NCBI GenBank assembly: GCA_014385025.1
Contig: JACRTB010000013.1
Span: 19,432 to 83,431, forward strand
DNA: 64,000 nt
Direction: 5' to 3'
DNA from: Yanshouia hominis
Lineage (GTDB): Bacteria; Bacillota; Clostridia; Oscillospirales; Ruminococcaceae
Positions 29,477 to 36,335 of this stretch are shown here, piece after piece (positions within the stretch are counted from its first letter, which is position 1; every line of letters begins with the position of its first letter). The translations under genes and the position numbers were made by a program. Under the pieces are notes generated by a model, which saw only the letters and a program-made list of their open reading frames with translations, was not told where the DNA came from and searched no databases.

Positions 29477-30145
29477 CTATGCCAGCAGCGCAATCCAGCG
29501 GGCCAGCAGCCCGGTCATCATCAGCAGACCCATCATCACCAGCAGGAGGCCCGAAACAAGATTGATGATGCGGTAATGCGATTTAATCCAGCGCAGCGTC
29601 GATTCAAGCTGATCAACCAGCAGCGCCGCCACCAAAAACGGAAGTCCCAGCCCCGCACAGTAGCTCAGGAGCAGCAATACTCCCTGACCCACCGATCCCT
29701 GCTGGGAAGCCATCAGCAGCGCCGACCCCAGAAAAGCGCCGACACAGGGGCTCCAGCCGATCGAAAAAGCGAGTCCGAACAAAAATGAGGCGAAAAAACC
29801 CGGCTGCCCGCCCGATACCTCCCGGCGGCTGACCCGATTCAGCCAGCCGATCGAAAGAACTCCCAGATAGTTGAGGCCAAACAGGATGATGATCAGTCCT
29901 CCCAGTTTTTCCAGCAAACCGCTCCAACGGGACAGCGCCGCGCCGATTCCACCGGCAACCGCACCCATCGCGGTAAAAGCGGCGGTAAATCCGAGGATAA
30001 ATCCAAGCGCCCCGAAGAATGCGCCGTTTTTCTTCCTTTGGGAGCCTCCGCCCGCAAAGAAGCCGAGGTAGACCGGCAGAAGCGGCAGCAGGCACGGGGA
30101 GATAAAAGTAATGATTCCTTCGATAAAGGTTAAAAAGTAGGTCAT
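29477..30145 (-). CDS. ccdA: CcdA-type transmembrane electron carrier
   Basis: CcdA (222 residues, six membrane segments) carries reducing power from cytoplasmic thioredoxin across the membrane. The two conserved Pro-Cys sites are visible: ISPCLLPLLPVYLGFF near residue 17 and GWSPCVGAFLG in the second half. Its ATG overlaps the stop codon of the Rrf2 gene (ATGA, 30142-30145), so translation is coupled. The thioredoxin/rhodanese protein downstream is its probable partner. Confidence 0.93.
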   Translation of the reverse strand: MTYFLTFIEGIITFISPCLLPLLPVYLGFFAGGGSQRKKNGAFFGALGFILGFTAAFTAMGAVAGGIGAALSRWSGLLEKLGGLIIILFGLNYLGVLSIGWLNRVSRREVSGGQPGFFASFLFGLAFSIGWSPCVGAFLGSALLMASQQGSVGQGVLLLLSYCAGLGLPFLVAALLVDQLESTLRWIKSHYRIINLVSGLLLVMMGLLMMTGLLARWIALLA

Positions 30146-30573
30146 CTTGTTTCCTCTCTGGAGGCGCCGAAAAGGATATGGTCGATCCCGGCGACGGTGA
30201 TTGACGAAAGCCGTTCGTAGCAGGCGGCGTTCAGGCTGTCGCGCACCTGCTCCATCACCCCCGCCATCCCGGAAGCGACAAGGCACGGGGCGTCGATCTC
30301 TCCCGAGCGCCAGCCCGCCGGAACCGGCGGAGTCTCCACTGCTTTACAGATCCGGAGCAGTGTCACGCCGGAGGGATCAAGTGCGAAACGGTATCCCCCA
30401 TGCTTGCCCGGACGCACCTCCACCAGCCCGGCGCGGTGCAGCATCGCCATCACTTTGCGCACCCGCGCGGGGTTGGTGCAGATATTCTCGGAAAGTTCTT
30501 CGCTCGAAAGGGTTGCCTGCCTGTGGTTGAGATAAACCAGCGCGTGCACTGCAATGGTAAAAATTCCGGACAT
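30142..30573 (-). CDS. Rrf2-family transcription regulator
   Basis: This 143-residue winged-helix regulator has the Rrf2 pattern: FTIAVHALVYLNH, SSEELSENICTNPARVRKVMAMLHRAGLV and RPGKHGGYRFAL. Cysteines are present in ICTNP, LLRICKAV, DAPCL and NAACYER. They do not match the IscR or NsrR cluster spacing, so a thiol or other redox switch is as likely as an Fe-S cluster. It lies at the head of the ccdA-TlpA/rhodanese unit and sits behind a perfect palindrome that is probably its own operator. GGAGAAGC precedes the start. Confidence 0.9.
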   Translation of the reverse strand: MSGIFTIAVHALVYLNHRQATLSSEELSENICTNPARVRKVMAMLHRAGLVEVRPGKHGGYRFALDPSGVTLLRICKAVETPPVPAGWRSGEIDAPCLVASGMAGVMEQVRDSLNAACYERLSSITVAGIDHILFGASREETR

Positions 30574-30586
30574 GATGCTTCTCCTT

Positions 30587-30613
30587 TAATTGTAATTTTT
30601 AAAATTACAATTA
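30587..30613 (-). promoter_or_regulatory. Palindromic operator of the Rrf2 operon
   Basis: TAATTGTAATTTT is mirrored exactly by AAAATTACAATTA with a single central base. It lies between the -10 element and the Rrf2 start codon, the right place for autorepression. Confidence 0.85.
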
Positions 30614-30625
30614 TTCTTTGGCTTT

Positions 30626-30653
30626 ATTATATCAAATCAGTAGGATATGTCAA
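30626..30653 (-). promoter_or_regulatory. Promoter of the Rrf2-ccdA-TlpA operon
   Basis: On the minus strand, TTGACA (complement of 30648-30653) and TATAAT (complement of 30626-30631) are 16 bases apart. Both elements are perfect consensus. Confidence 0.9.
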
Positions 30654-31021
30654 GGAAGCATCAGGCGAATTTACCGTTTCTTCATAGTCAGCCTGCACCG
30701 GTTCACATTCAGGTCAAAATCATCCTGCCCCCGGTATTGTCCGCTGCCGCCTCGGCGGCGGTTTATATCGGAAAGCAGAGTGGATTTGCGCGCCATTGCC
30801 AAAAGCGCCCCGAAGGGGCCGCTGCTCCTCCGGGGCGCTTATCAACCGCAAATCCGAGTCAAAAACCAAGGTAAAGGGCCTGCCTGAGAGAATCCCGGAC
30901 GGTTTTCGCACCTGCCGCGCAACGAACACCGGAAGTCCCTTTGCTCTTGTTTCTCGCGCTGCTCGCCGGCAAACGCCGATAGAAAAACGCCGGGCGCGGG
31001 AAGCGGAAAGGCCGGCGGCGT
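30654..31021. other. Gene-free stretch with one GC hairpin
   Basis: No gene is supported. A hairpin at about 30801-30841 (AAGCGCCCCG / CGGGGCGCTT) may end exonuclease III transcription, but it lies about 180 bases past the gene and has only a short T tract. Confidence 0.4.
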
Positions 31022-31795
31022 TCAGAGAGAAGGAATCGCTTGCTCTTCCAGCTCCAGCCCCACCGGGCAGTGATCGCTGCCCATGATCTCGGGATAAATC
31101 ACGCTGTCGCGGACCTGCCCGAGCAGGCGCTTCGAAACGACAAAATAGTCGATCCGCCATCCCGCATTGTTGGCGCGGGCGTGATACATATAGGACCACC
31201 AGCTGTAAGCACCCGTTTTGTCGGGATAAAGGGCGCGGAAGCTGTCCGAAAACCCGCTCTCAAGCAGCTCGGTGAATTTTGCCCGCTCCTCGTCGCTGAA
31301 GCCCGCGTTGCCGCGGTTGGATTTCGGATTTTTAAGGTCGATCTCCTGATGAGCCACATTGAGATCCCCACAGAGGACCACCGGCTTCACCGCATCGAGG
31401 CGGCAGAGATAGGCGCGGAAGTCGTCCTCCCACTTCATGCGGTATTCCAGCCGGGTCAGCTCGCGCTGGGCGTTGGGGGTATAGACGTTCACCAGATACA
31501 GCTCCGGAAACTCCAGCGTAATGACCCGTCCCTCGGTGTCATGCTCCTCCATCCCGAGGCCGTAGGTAACGGCCAGCGGCTCTCTGCGGGTAAAAACAGC
31601 GGTGCCGGAGTAGCCCTTTTTCAAAGCGCTGTTCCAATACTGGTGATAACCCTCCAGCTCGAGAGACACCTGCCCTTCCTGAAGCTTGGTTTCCTGAATG
31701 CAGAAGCAATCAGCTCCAATCTGAGAAAAAAAGTCCAGAAATCCCTTGCCCAGGCAGGCACGCAAACCATTGACGTTCCACGAAATCAGCCGCAT
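31022..31795 (-). CDS. xth: Exodeoxyribonuclease III (AP endonuclease)
   Basis: This 257-residue base-excision-repair enzyme cuts at abasic sites and removes 3' blocks. All catalytic blocks of the Xth family are present: ISWNVNGLRA (Asn), IQETKLQ (Glu), the Tyr/Asp-Asn region CGDLNVAHQEIDL, the arginine-rich WRIDYFVVS and GSDHCPVGLEL (Asp-His). The start MRLISWN at 31795 follows AAGGATGGGA; a longer in-frame start is unlikely. Confidence 0.96.
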   Translation of the reverse strand: MRLISWNVNGLRACLGKGFLDFFSQIGADCFCIQETKLQEGQVSLELEGYHQYWNSALKKGYSGTAVFTRREPLAVTYGLGMEEHDTEGRVITLEFPELYLVNVYTPNAQRELTRLEYRMKWEDDFRAYLCRLDAVKPVVLCGDLNVAHQEIDLKNPKSNRGNAGFSDEERAKFTELLESGFSDSFRALYPDKTGAYSWWSYMYHARANNAGWRIDYFVVSKRLLGQVRDSVIYPEIMGSDHCPVGLELEEQAIPSL

Positions 31796-31985
31796 TCTTT
31801 TCCCATCCTTTTTGTGAATTGACGCTTGTCCGCGTTCCTGTTTTTTGATATACTGATTATAGATCATCTCTATGCAAACGGAGAAAGATTCCGCGGCGGG
31901 AAGCACGGCTCGGGGCCGCTCTTCCGATTTGCACAGAAGATCCCGGACAGCGGCGCTGTCCGAAACAACCGGGAGGAATCATATC

Positions 31986-32312
31986 ATGAACGATGTATTC
32001 GACGGCCTCTATCAGGTGGTGCTCGGCCGTAAGTCCAACCCGCAGGAAGGCTCCTATACCTGCTATCTCTTTGAAAAGGGCCTTGACAAAATCTGCAAAA
32101 AGGTCGGAGAGGAAGCCGCAGAGGTTATCATCGCCGCCAAAAACGGAGAGAACGGTGAAACAGCCGGTGAGATCTGTGACCTTCTTTACCATCTCATGGT
32201 GCTGATGGCCCAGCAGGGAATTGCGCTTGAGGAGGTCACCGCCATCCTTGAGCAGCGCCGCCGGAAGATCGGCAACCTCAAGGTCATACACCAGAGCGAT
32301 CACGAGAGCTGA
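31986..32312 (+). CDS. hisE: Phosphoribosyl-ATP pyrophosphatase (HisE)
   Basis: This 108-residue all-alpha enzyme hydrolyses phosphoribosyl-ATP in the second step of histidine synthesis. The MazG-like metal motif is clear: GEEAAEVIIAAKNGEN and EICDLLYHLMVLM. GGGAGGAAT lies before the ATG. The gene stands alone; no other his gene is in the window, so it is separated from, or has replaced, the usual hisI fusion. A terminator follows. Confidence 0.93.
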   Translation: MNDVFDGLYQVVLGRKSNPQEGSYTCYLFEKGLDKICKKVGEEAAEVIIAAKNGENGETAGEICDLLYHLMVLMAQQGIALEEVTAILEQRRRKIGNLKVIHQSDHES

Positions 32313-32327
32313 GTATTTCTCCGGTAT

Positions 32328-32383
32328 AAAAATGCCCGTTTCCCGAAGTGCCGTCCGGCGCTTGTTGGGAAACGGGCGTTTTG
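32328..32383. terminator. Bidirectional terminator between hisE and the zinc-ribbon gene
   Basis: GCCCGTTTCCC and GGGAAACGGGC pair across a 22-base loop that can fold further, with A tract before and T tract after. Confidence 0.8.
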
Positions 32384-32386
32384 CAG

Positions 32387-32767
32387 TTATTCGCCCTTGG
32401 CGCGGCCCTTTTTCAGGCGGTTTCCGCAGCTCTTGCAATAGACCGTGCCGGCGGGATTGACGGTACGGCAGCGGGAACAGACAACCCCGTCCTTCATCTC
32501 AGAAATTTTGGCGTTGACCTCATTGATCTCGGTCAAAAGCTCGTCGACTTCCTGGATGCAGACGACGATCAGATCGTAGTTATCGGTACCGACTTTCTGC
32601 TGCTCATAGGTCAGGGTGCCGATCCGCTCGTAGGTGCTCTGCACCTGAGAACGGAGCTGCATTACCTGAAGCTTCATCTTGGAAAGCTCCATCGCGGTGC
32701 CGGTTTTTCTGCCCGCTGTGCTGATCACCTGTTTGGCGCTGTTCATCGCCTGATCCAATAGCTTCAT
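32387..32767 (-). CDS. Small coiled-coil protein with C-terminal zinc ribbon
   Basis: This 126-residue protein has a helical, probably coiled-coil body (residues 5-90, Met/Gln/Leu-rich, LQVMQLRSQVQSTYERIG) and a C-terminal zinc ribbon with two CxxC knuckles, VVCSRCRTVNPAG and VYCKSCGNRL. A basic tail (KKGRAKGE) ends it. Such proteins are common in Clostridia next to housekeeping genes, but their function is unknown. The start could be ATG 32767 or an in-frame TTG eight codons upstream. Confidence 0.7.
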   Translation of the reverse strand: MKLLDQAMNSAKQVISTAGRKTGTAMELSKMKLQVMQLRSQVQSTYERIGTLTYEQQKVGTDNYDLIVVCIQEVDELLTEINEVNAKISEMKDGVVCSRCRTVNPAGTVYCKSCGNRLKKGRAKGE

Positions 32768-32844
32768 CGTGTTGCCCCATTTCTTCCTCAACTTGTCTTA
32801 TTATAGCGCCGCGAAATCCCGAATGCAAGATGAACCGGTCGTTT

Positions 32845-33783
32845 TCAGCCGATAAACTCCCGCAGGAGAGAATTTTCCGGAATGTAGGAGTAGTCAATGT
32901 CGTCGAACGCCTCGAGAATCTCGACAATCTGCCGGACCTTGCCCGCAAACACAGAATCATCCTTCATCTCTCCGAGCATCGGCAGGATGTAGTGGTGAAA
33001 CACGCAGCCCTCATAGTCGAGCATCGAATCAATCTTATAATCGACCGAATCGCGGAAGGGATAGATGTATTTCTCCTCCCCGTCGAGGACATCCTCCCAG
33101 GCGAGCAGTGTTTCCAGCGGAGAACGGTTGCGGAAGTTGTGATCCCGCACCATCCGCCGGATCAGCCGGGCGTCCTTCGGCGAGAGCACCTCGGTTTCCC
33201 CGTCAAGATAGGCGGTGCGGGTGCTGACATAGACGCGGAACAGGTCCGACGGGTCAAGCACCTCAACCAGCCGCGGATTAATGGCGTGCAGGCCCTCCAT
33301 TACGAGGACGCCCTTTTCCCCAAGCGTGATCTCGTTGACCTTTCCGCCGCGGCAGCTCCGCTCAAAGTCAAAGGTCGGAAAGGTGGCGTGGCCGGTCTCG
33401 AGAAGCTCCCGGAGAGTTTCGTTGATCAGCGGCAGGTCCAGCGCCTCAACCGCTTCCATGTCGGGGCTCCCGTCGGGAAGCTTTGGGTAGAATTCCATCC
33501 CGAGGAAAAAGTCGTCGAGCGAAACGACCGGCGCCGAGACGCCGCGGCGTCCGAACTCCTCGGAAATCTTGTGCGCCGTCGTGGTTTTTCCCGATGAGGA
33601 AGGCCCCGCGAGCAGCACGACACGGTAACGCCCCTGGGACTCGAGGATCAGATCAACCACCTCGTTGATCTGGTGCTGATAACCCTTTTCGCACTCTGAG
33701 ATGAAAAACTCAGGATAGCGGGCCAGAAGATTAATTTCAGACATCTGAATAATGGAGTTTTTCTGTCTGCTGATGAGTTTCAT
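32845..33783 (-). CDS. Uridine kinase / phosphoribulokinase-like nucleoside kinase
   Basis: This 312-residue P-loop kinase has Walker A GPSSSGKTTTAHKI and the block VSLDDFFLGMEFYPKLPDGSPDMEAVEALD, cut here to its key DDFF-PDG-D pattern. It also has MEGLHAINPRL and the lid region ARLIRRMVRDHNFRNRSP. This is the uridine kinase superfamily; clostridial members often carry an N-terminal TGS-like part that is short or absent here. The start at 33783 has AGGGTG upstream and overlaps the end of hemZ by 47 bases; an inner ATG at 33744 is possible. It is the last gene of the recJ-relA-dtd-hemZ run. Confidence 0.82.
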   Translation of the reverse strand: MKLISRQKNSIIQMSEINLLARYPEFFISECEKGYQHQINEVVDLILESQGRYRVVLLAGPSSSGKTTTAHKISEEFGRRGVSAPVVSLDDFFLGMEFYPKLPDGSPDMEAVEALDLPLINETLRELLETGHATFPTFDFERSCRGGKVNEITLGEKGVLVMEGLHAINPRLVEVLDPSDLFRVYVSTRTAYLDGETEVLSPKDARLIRRMVRDHNFRNRSPLETLLAWEDVLDGEEKYIYPFRDSVDYKIDSMLDYEGCVFHHYILPMLGEMKDDSVFAGKVRQIVEILEAFDDIDYSYIPENSLLREFIG

Positions 33784-35215
33784 AGAATCGTTTCACCCTT
33801 TCCTTTCGTTCTTTCAGTGCCGCATAGTTGGCCAAATATTCCGAGGGAAATTTATAATTATAAATCCGCTCAATCGTATCCCCGCGAGGGGCGCGCAGCT
33901 TGGTCACAGCGCCCGCGCCCGCTGCAAAAATAGTATGCGTCTCATCCATGATAAAGACGTTGTAGAAGCCTTCCTTTCCGGAAAGAGCATAGCCGGTGTT
34001 GTCAAGGCTGCCGATCGTATTTTTTTGCCGGTAGAGATAATAGGGGGCGAGTCCCGCCGCGCGGACCCGTTTCCGCGCGTGGTCCACCATCGCGGCGACC
34101 TGTTCCCGGCGCTCGTAAAGCTCCTGTTCCTGTGCCAGCGTGCTGGCCCGCTTCAGGGTCAGCGCATGCACCGTCACATTGTCCGGCCCAAGCGCAAGCA
34201 CCCGCTCGAGCGAACAGGAAAAGCTCTCGACGCTTTCTCCCGGCAGGCCGGCAATCAGGTCCATGTTGACGCTTTCGAAACCGATCGACCGGACCAGCTC
34301 GAAAGCGCGCTCAATATCCGCCGCGGTATGCCTGCGTCCCACCGCCGCCAAAACTTCGTCGTTCATCGACTGGGGGTTAACGCTCAGGCGGGTCACCCCG
34401 GCGGACTTGCAGGCGAGCAGCCGCTCGCGGTCGATGGTGTCGGGCCGCCCCGCCTCAACGGTGTACTCCAGCAGGTGGGAAAGATCAAAGCTCTTTTCCA
34501 CCGCCCGAAACAGCGAAGAGAGCTGTCGGGCGTTCAAGGTGGTGGGAGTTCCTCCGCCAAAGTAAACGGTTTGCAGGGTCAGGCCCAAATCCCGGGCAAT
34601 CCCGCCGAATTCCCCGATTTCCCCGCAGAGCTGTTCAACATAAGGGCCGATCAGCTCCCGCATCCGTTCCACCTCCTGCGAGACAAAGGAGCAGTAGCTG
34701 CACCGCTGCGGGCAGAAGGGAATCGACACATAGAGACTGAAGCTATTCGGGAGGCTCCGATCGTTCATCGCCTGCTCCGACCGGCGAATCTCCTGCGCGA
34801 GGGAAATCATCGCATCATCCAGCAGATATCGTTCCCGCATCAGGGCGGCCTGCTGTGCATCGTCCAGGCCCTGCGCGGCCATCCGGTGAAAGAGCTTGAT
34901 CGGCCTGACGCCGGTGAGGACTCCCCAGCGCAGCGGTACACAGCCGCTCTTCACCGCGCAGCGGAAAAGCATCCGGGCCAGCGCAAGCTCCTGTTCTTCC
35001 ATGGGAACGGCGGGCGACCGCTCCGAAAGCGTCGTGCCGCCGCGCGAAAGGACAACCGAAAGCCCGTCCGGCGCGGCGCGGACCAGCAGCCAGTCCTCCT
35101 GCGGCGGAGGAGGAAACGGCGTCCTCTCTCCGGCGAGAGTGAGCACCGGGAAAAACATCCGGGAAAGCATCTCGATCTCATAGCCGGAGGAAAGTCCCTC
35201 CCGGTAGAGGATCAT
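33737..35215 (-). CDS. hemZ: Radical SAM coproporphyrinogen dehydrogenase HemZ
   Basis: This 492-residue radical SAM protein of the HemN/HemZ group is oxygen-independent. The iron-sulfur motif is IPFCPQRCSYCSF (CX3CX2C), followed by TVYFGGGTPTTLNARQL and VNMDLIAGLPGES. HemZ carries about 160 extra N-terminal residues compared with HemN, as here (GVLTGVRPIKLFHRM is typical). The family is annotated for haem synthesis, but HemZ can also be a SAM-dependent haem-related enzyme of uncertain role; no other haem gene is nearby. Its start overlaps the end of the MBL gene by four bases. Confidence 0.88.
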   Translation of the reverse strand: MILYREGLSSGYEIEMLSRMFFPVLTLAGERTPFPPPPQEDWLLVRAAPDGLSVVLSRGGTTLSERSPAVPMEEQELALARMLFRCAVKSGCVPLRWGVLTGVRPIKLFHRMAAQGLDDAQQAALMRERYLLDDAMISLAQEIRRSEQAMNDRSLPNSFSLYVSIPFCPQRCSYCSFVSQEVERMRELIGPYVEQLCGEIGEFGGIARDLGLTLQTVYFGGGTPTTLNARQLSSLFRAVEKSFDLSHLLEYTVEAGRPDTIDRERLLACKSAGVTRLSVNPQSMNDEVLAAVGRRHTAADIERAFELVRSIGFESVNMDLIAGLPGESVESFSCSLERVLALGPDNVTVHALTLKRASTLAQEQELYERREQVAAMVDHARKRVRAAGLAPYYLYRQKNTIGSLDNTGYALSGKEGFYNVFIMDETHTIFAAGAGAVTKLRAPRGDTIERIYNYKFPSEYLANYAALKERKERVKRFYETHQQTEKLHYSDV

Positions 35216-35847
35216 CGCACCGCTTCCTTCATATAGGGGTTGCCGCGGCGCTCCTCCTCCAGGGTGGAAAGCGCATCATGTCCGGGCAGCACACGGTAAT
35301 CTCCGGGCAGATCATGCAGCTTTTTGAGCGACCGCAGGATGGTCTGATAATCCCCGCCGTCGAGATCGGTGCGCCCGCACTCGAAGCGGAAGAGCGTGTC
35401 GCCGGAGAACAGACAGTCCCCGCAGAGATAGCAGACTCCGCCTCGGGTATGTCCGGGGGTGTCAAGCACAGAAAATTCCAGCGTGCCGGCCCGCACCACA
35501 TCCCCTTCCTTCACCAGGCGGGTGGCGGAAAGGCCGGTATAATCGTCCTCGTCGATATAGGGCGCCCACATCGCGCCCGGTTTTTTGGCGAGCATCGGCG
35601 CGTCCTTCTCCCCGATCACCACCTCGGCGTCCGGAAAAGCCTCAATCAGGCCCTTGATTCCGCCGATGTGGTCGAAGTGGCCGTGGGTCAGCAGAACCGC
35701 CCTGAGACGGAGCTGATGATCGTCAAGGATTTTCTTCACCCGCGCGGCCTCGGCGCCGGGGTCCACGACAGCGGCGTTCTTTTCCTCATCGGCCACGATA
35801 TAGCAGTTGGTGGCAATCGGTCCGAGCTGGGTTTGATAGATGGTCAT
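35212..35847 (-). CDS. MBL-fold metallo-hydrolase (glyoxalase II-like)
   Basis: This 211-residue metallo-beta-lactamase-fold hydrolase has the di-metal motif LTHGHFDHIGG (HxHxDH), plus DTPGHTRGGVCYLCGDCLFSGDTLF and the late His in VLPGHDALSTL. It opens with the NCYIVADEEKNAAVVDPG pattern of the YcbL/glyoxalase II-type subgroup, which hydrolyses thioesters. The substrate is unknown. It overlaps both neighbours (dtd and hemZ) by four bases, so it is translated as part of the chain. Confidence 0.9.
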   Translation of the reverse strand: MTIYQTQLGPIATNCYIVADEEKNAAVVDPGAEAARVKKILDDHQLRLRAVLLTHGHFDHIGGIKGLIEAFPDAEVVIGEKDAPMLAKKPGAMWAPYIDEDDYTGLSATRLVKEGDVVRAGTLEFSVLDTPGHTRGGVCYLCGDCLFSGDTLFRFECGRTDLDGGDYQTILRSLKKLHDLPGDYRVLPGHDALSTLEEERRGNPYMKEAVR

Positions 35848-36317
35848 TTGGCAGCCTCCCTGTGCTTCATAATTTCATCGGTGTCGAGCAGAATCGTCAC
35901 CGGTCCGTCGTTCTCAATCGAAACAAGCATCTCGGCCCCGAATTTTCCGGTATCCACGCGGCCGACCCCGGCCTCCTTCAAGAAGGAAACGTAGTCGAGA
36001 TAAAGCTCCTCGGCCAGAGGCGGTTTTTCGGCGTTGATAAAGGCGGGCCGTCTTCCCTTGCGGCAATCGGCACAGAGGGTGAACTGACTGACCACCAGCG
36101 CTCCCCCGCCGACGTCGAGCAGGGAAAGATTCATCTTTCCCTCGGCATCCTCAAACACCCGCAGCTCGGCGGTCTTTTGGGCAAGGAAGCGCGCCTCTTC
36201 CTTTGTATCCCCCTGGCGCACCCCGAGCAGGATCAGATAGCCCTGCCCGACCTCCCCGATCACCCCTCCGTCAACCGAAACGCTCGCGCGGCGTACCCGC
36301 TGAAGCAATGCTCTCAT
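35844..36317 (-). CDS. dtd: D-aminoacyl-tRNA deacylase
   Basis: Dtd removes D-amino acids, and mischarged glycine, from tRNA. The 157-residue protein has the catalytic SQFTLCAD motif and the cross-subunit proline motif NDGPVTILLDT, plus MRALLQRVRRASVSVDG at the start. All key features are intact. It lies 18 bases after relA; this relA-dtd order is typical for Firmicutes. Confidence 0.97.
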   Translation of the reverse strand: MRALLQRVRRASVSVDGGVIGEVGQGYLILLGVRQGDTKEEARFLAQKTAELRVFEDAEGKMNLSLLDVGGGALVVSQFTLCADCRKGRRPAFINAEKPPLAEELYLDYVSFLKEAGVGRVDTGKFGAEMLVSIENDGPVTILLDTDEIMKHREAAK

Positions 36318-36335
36318 GGCTCTGGCTTCCTTTCC

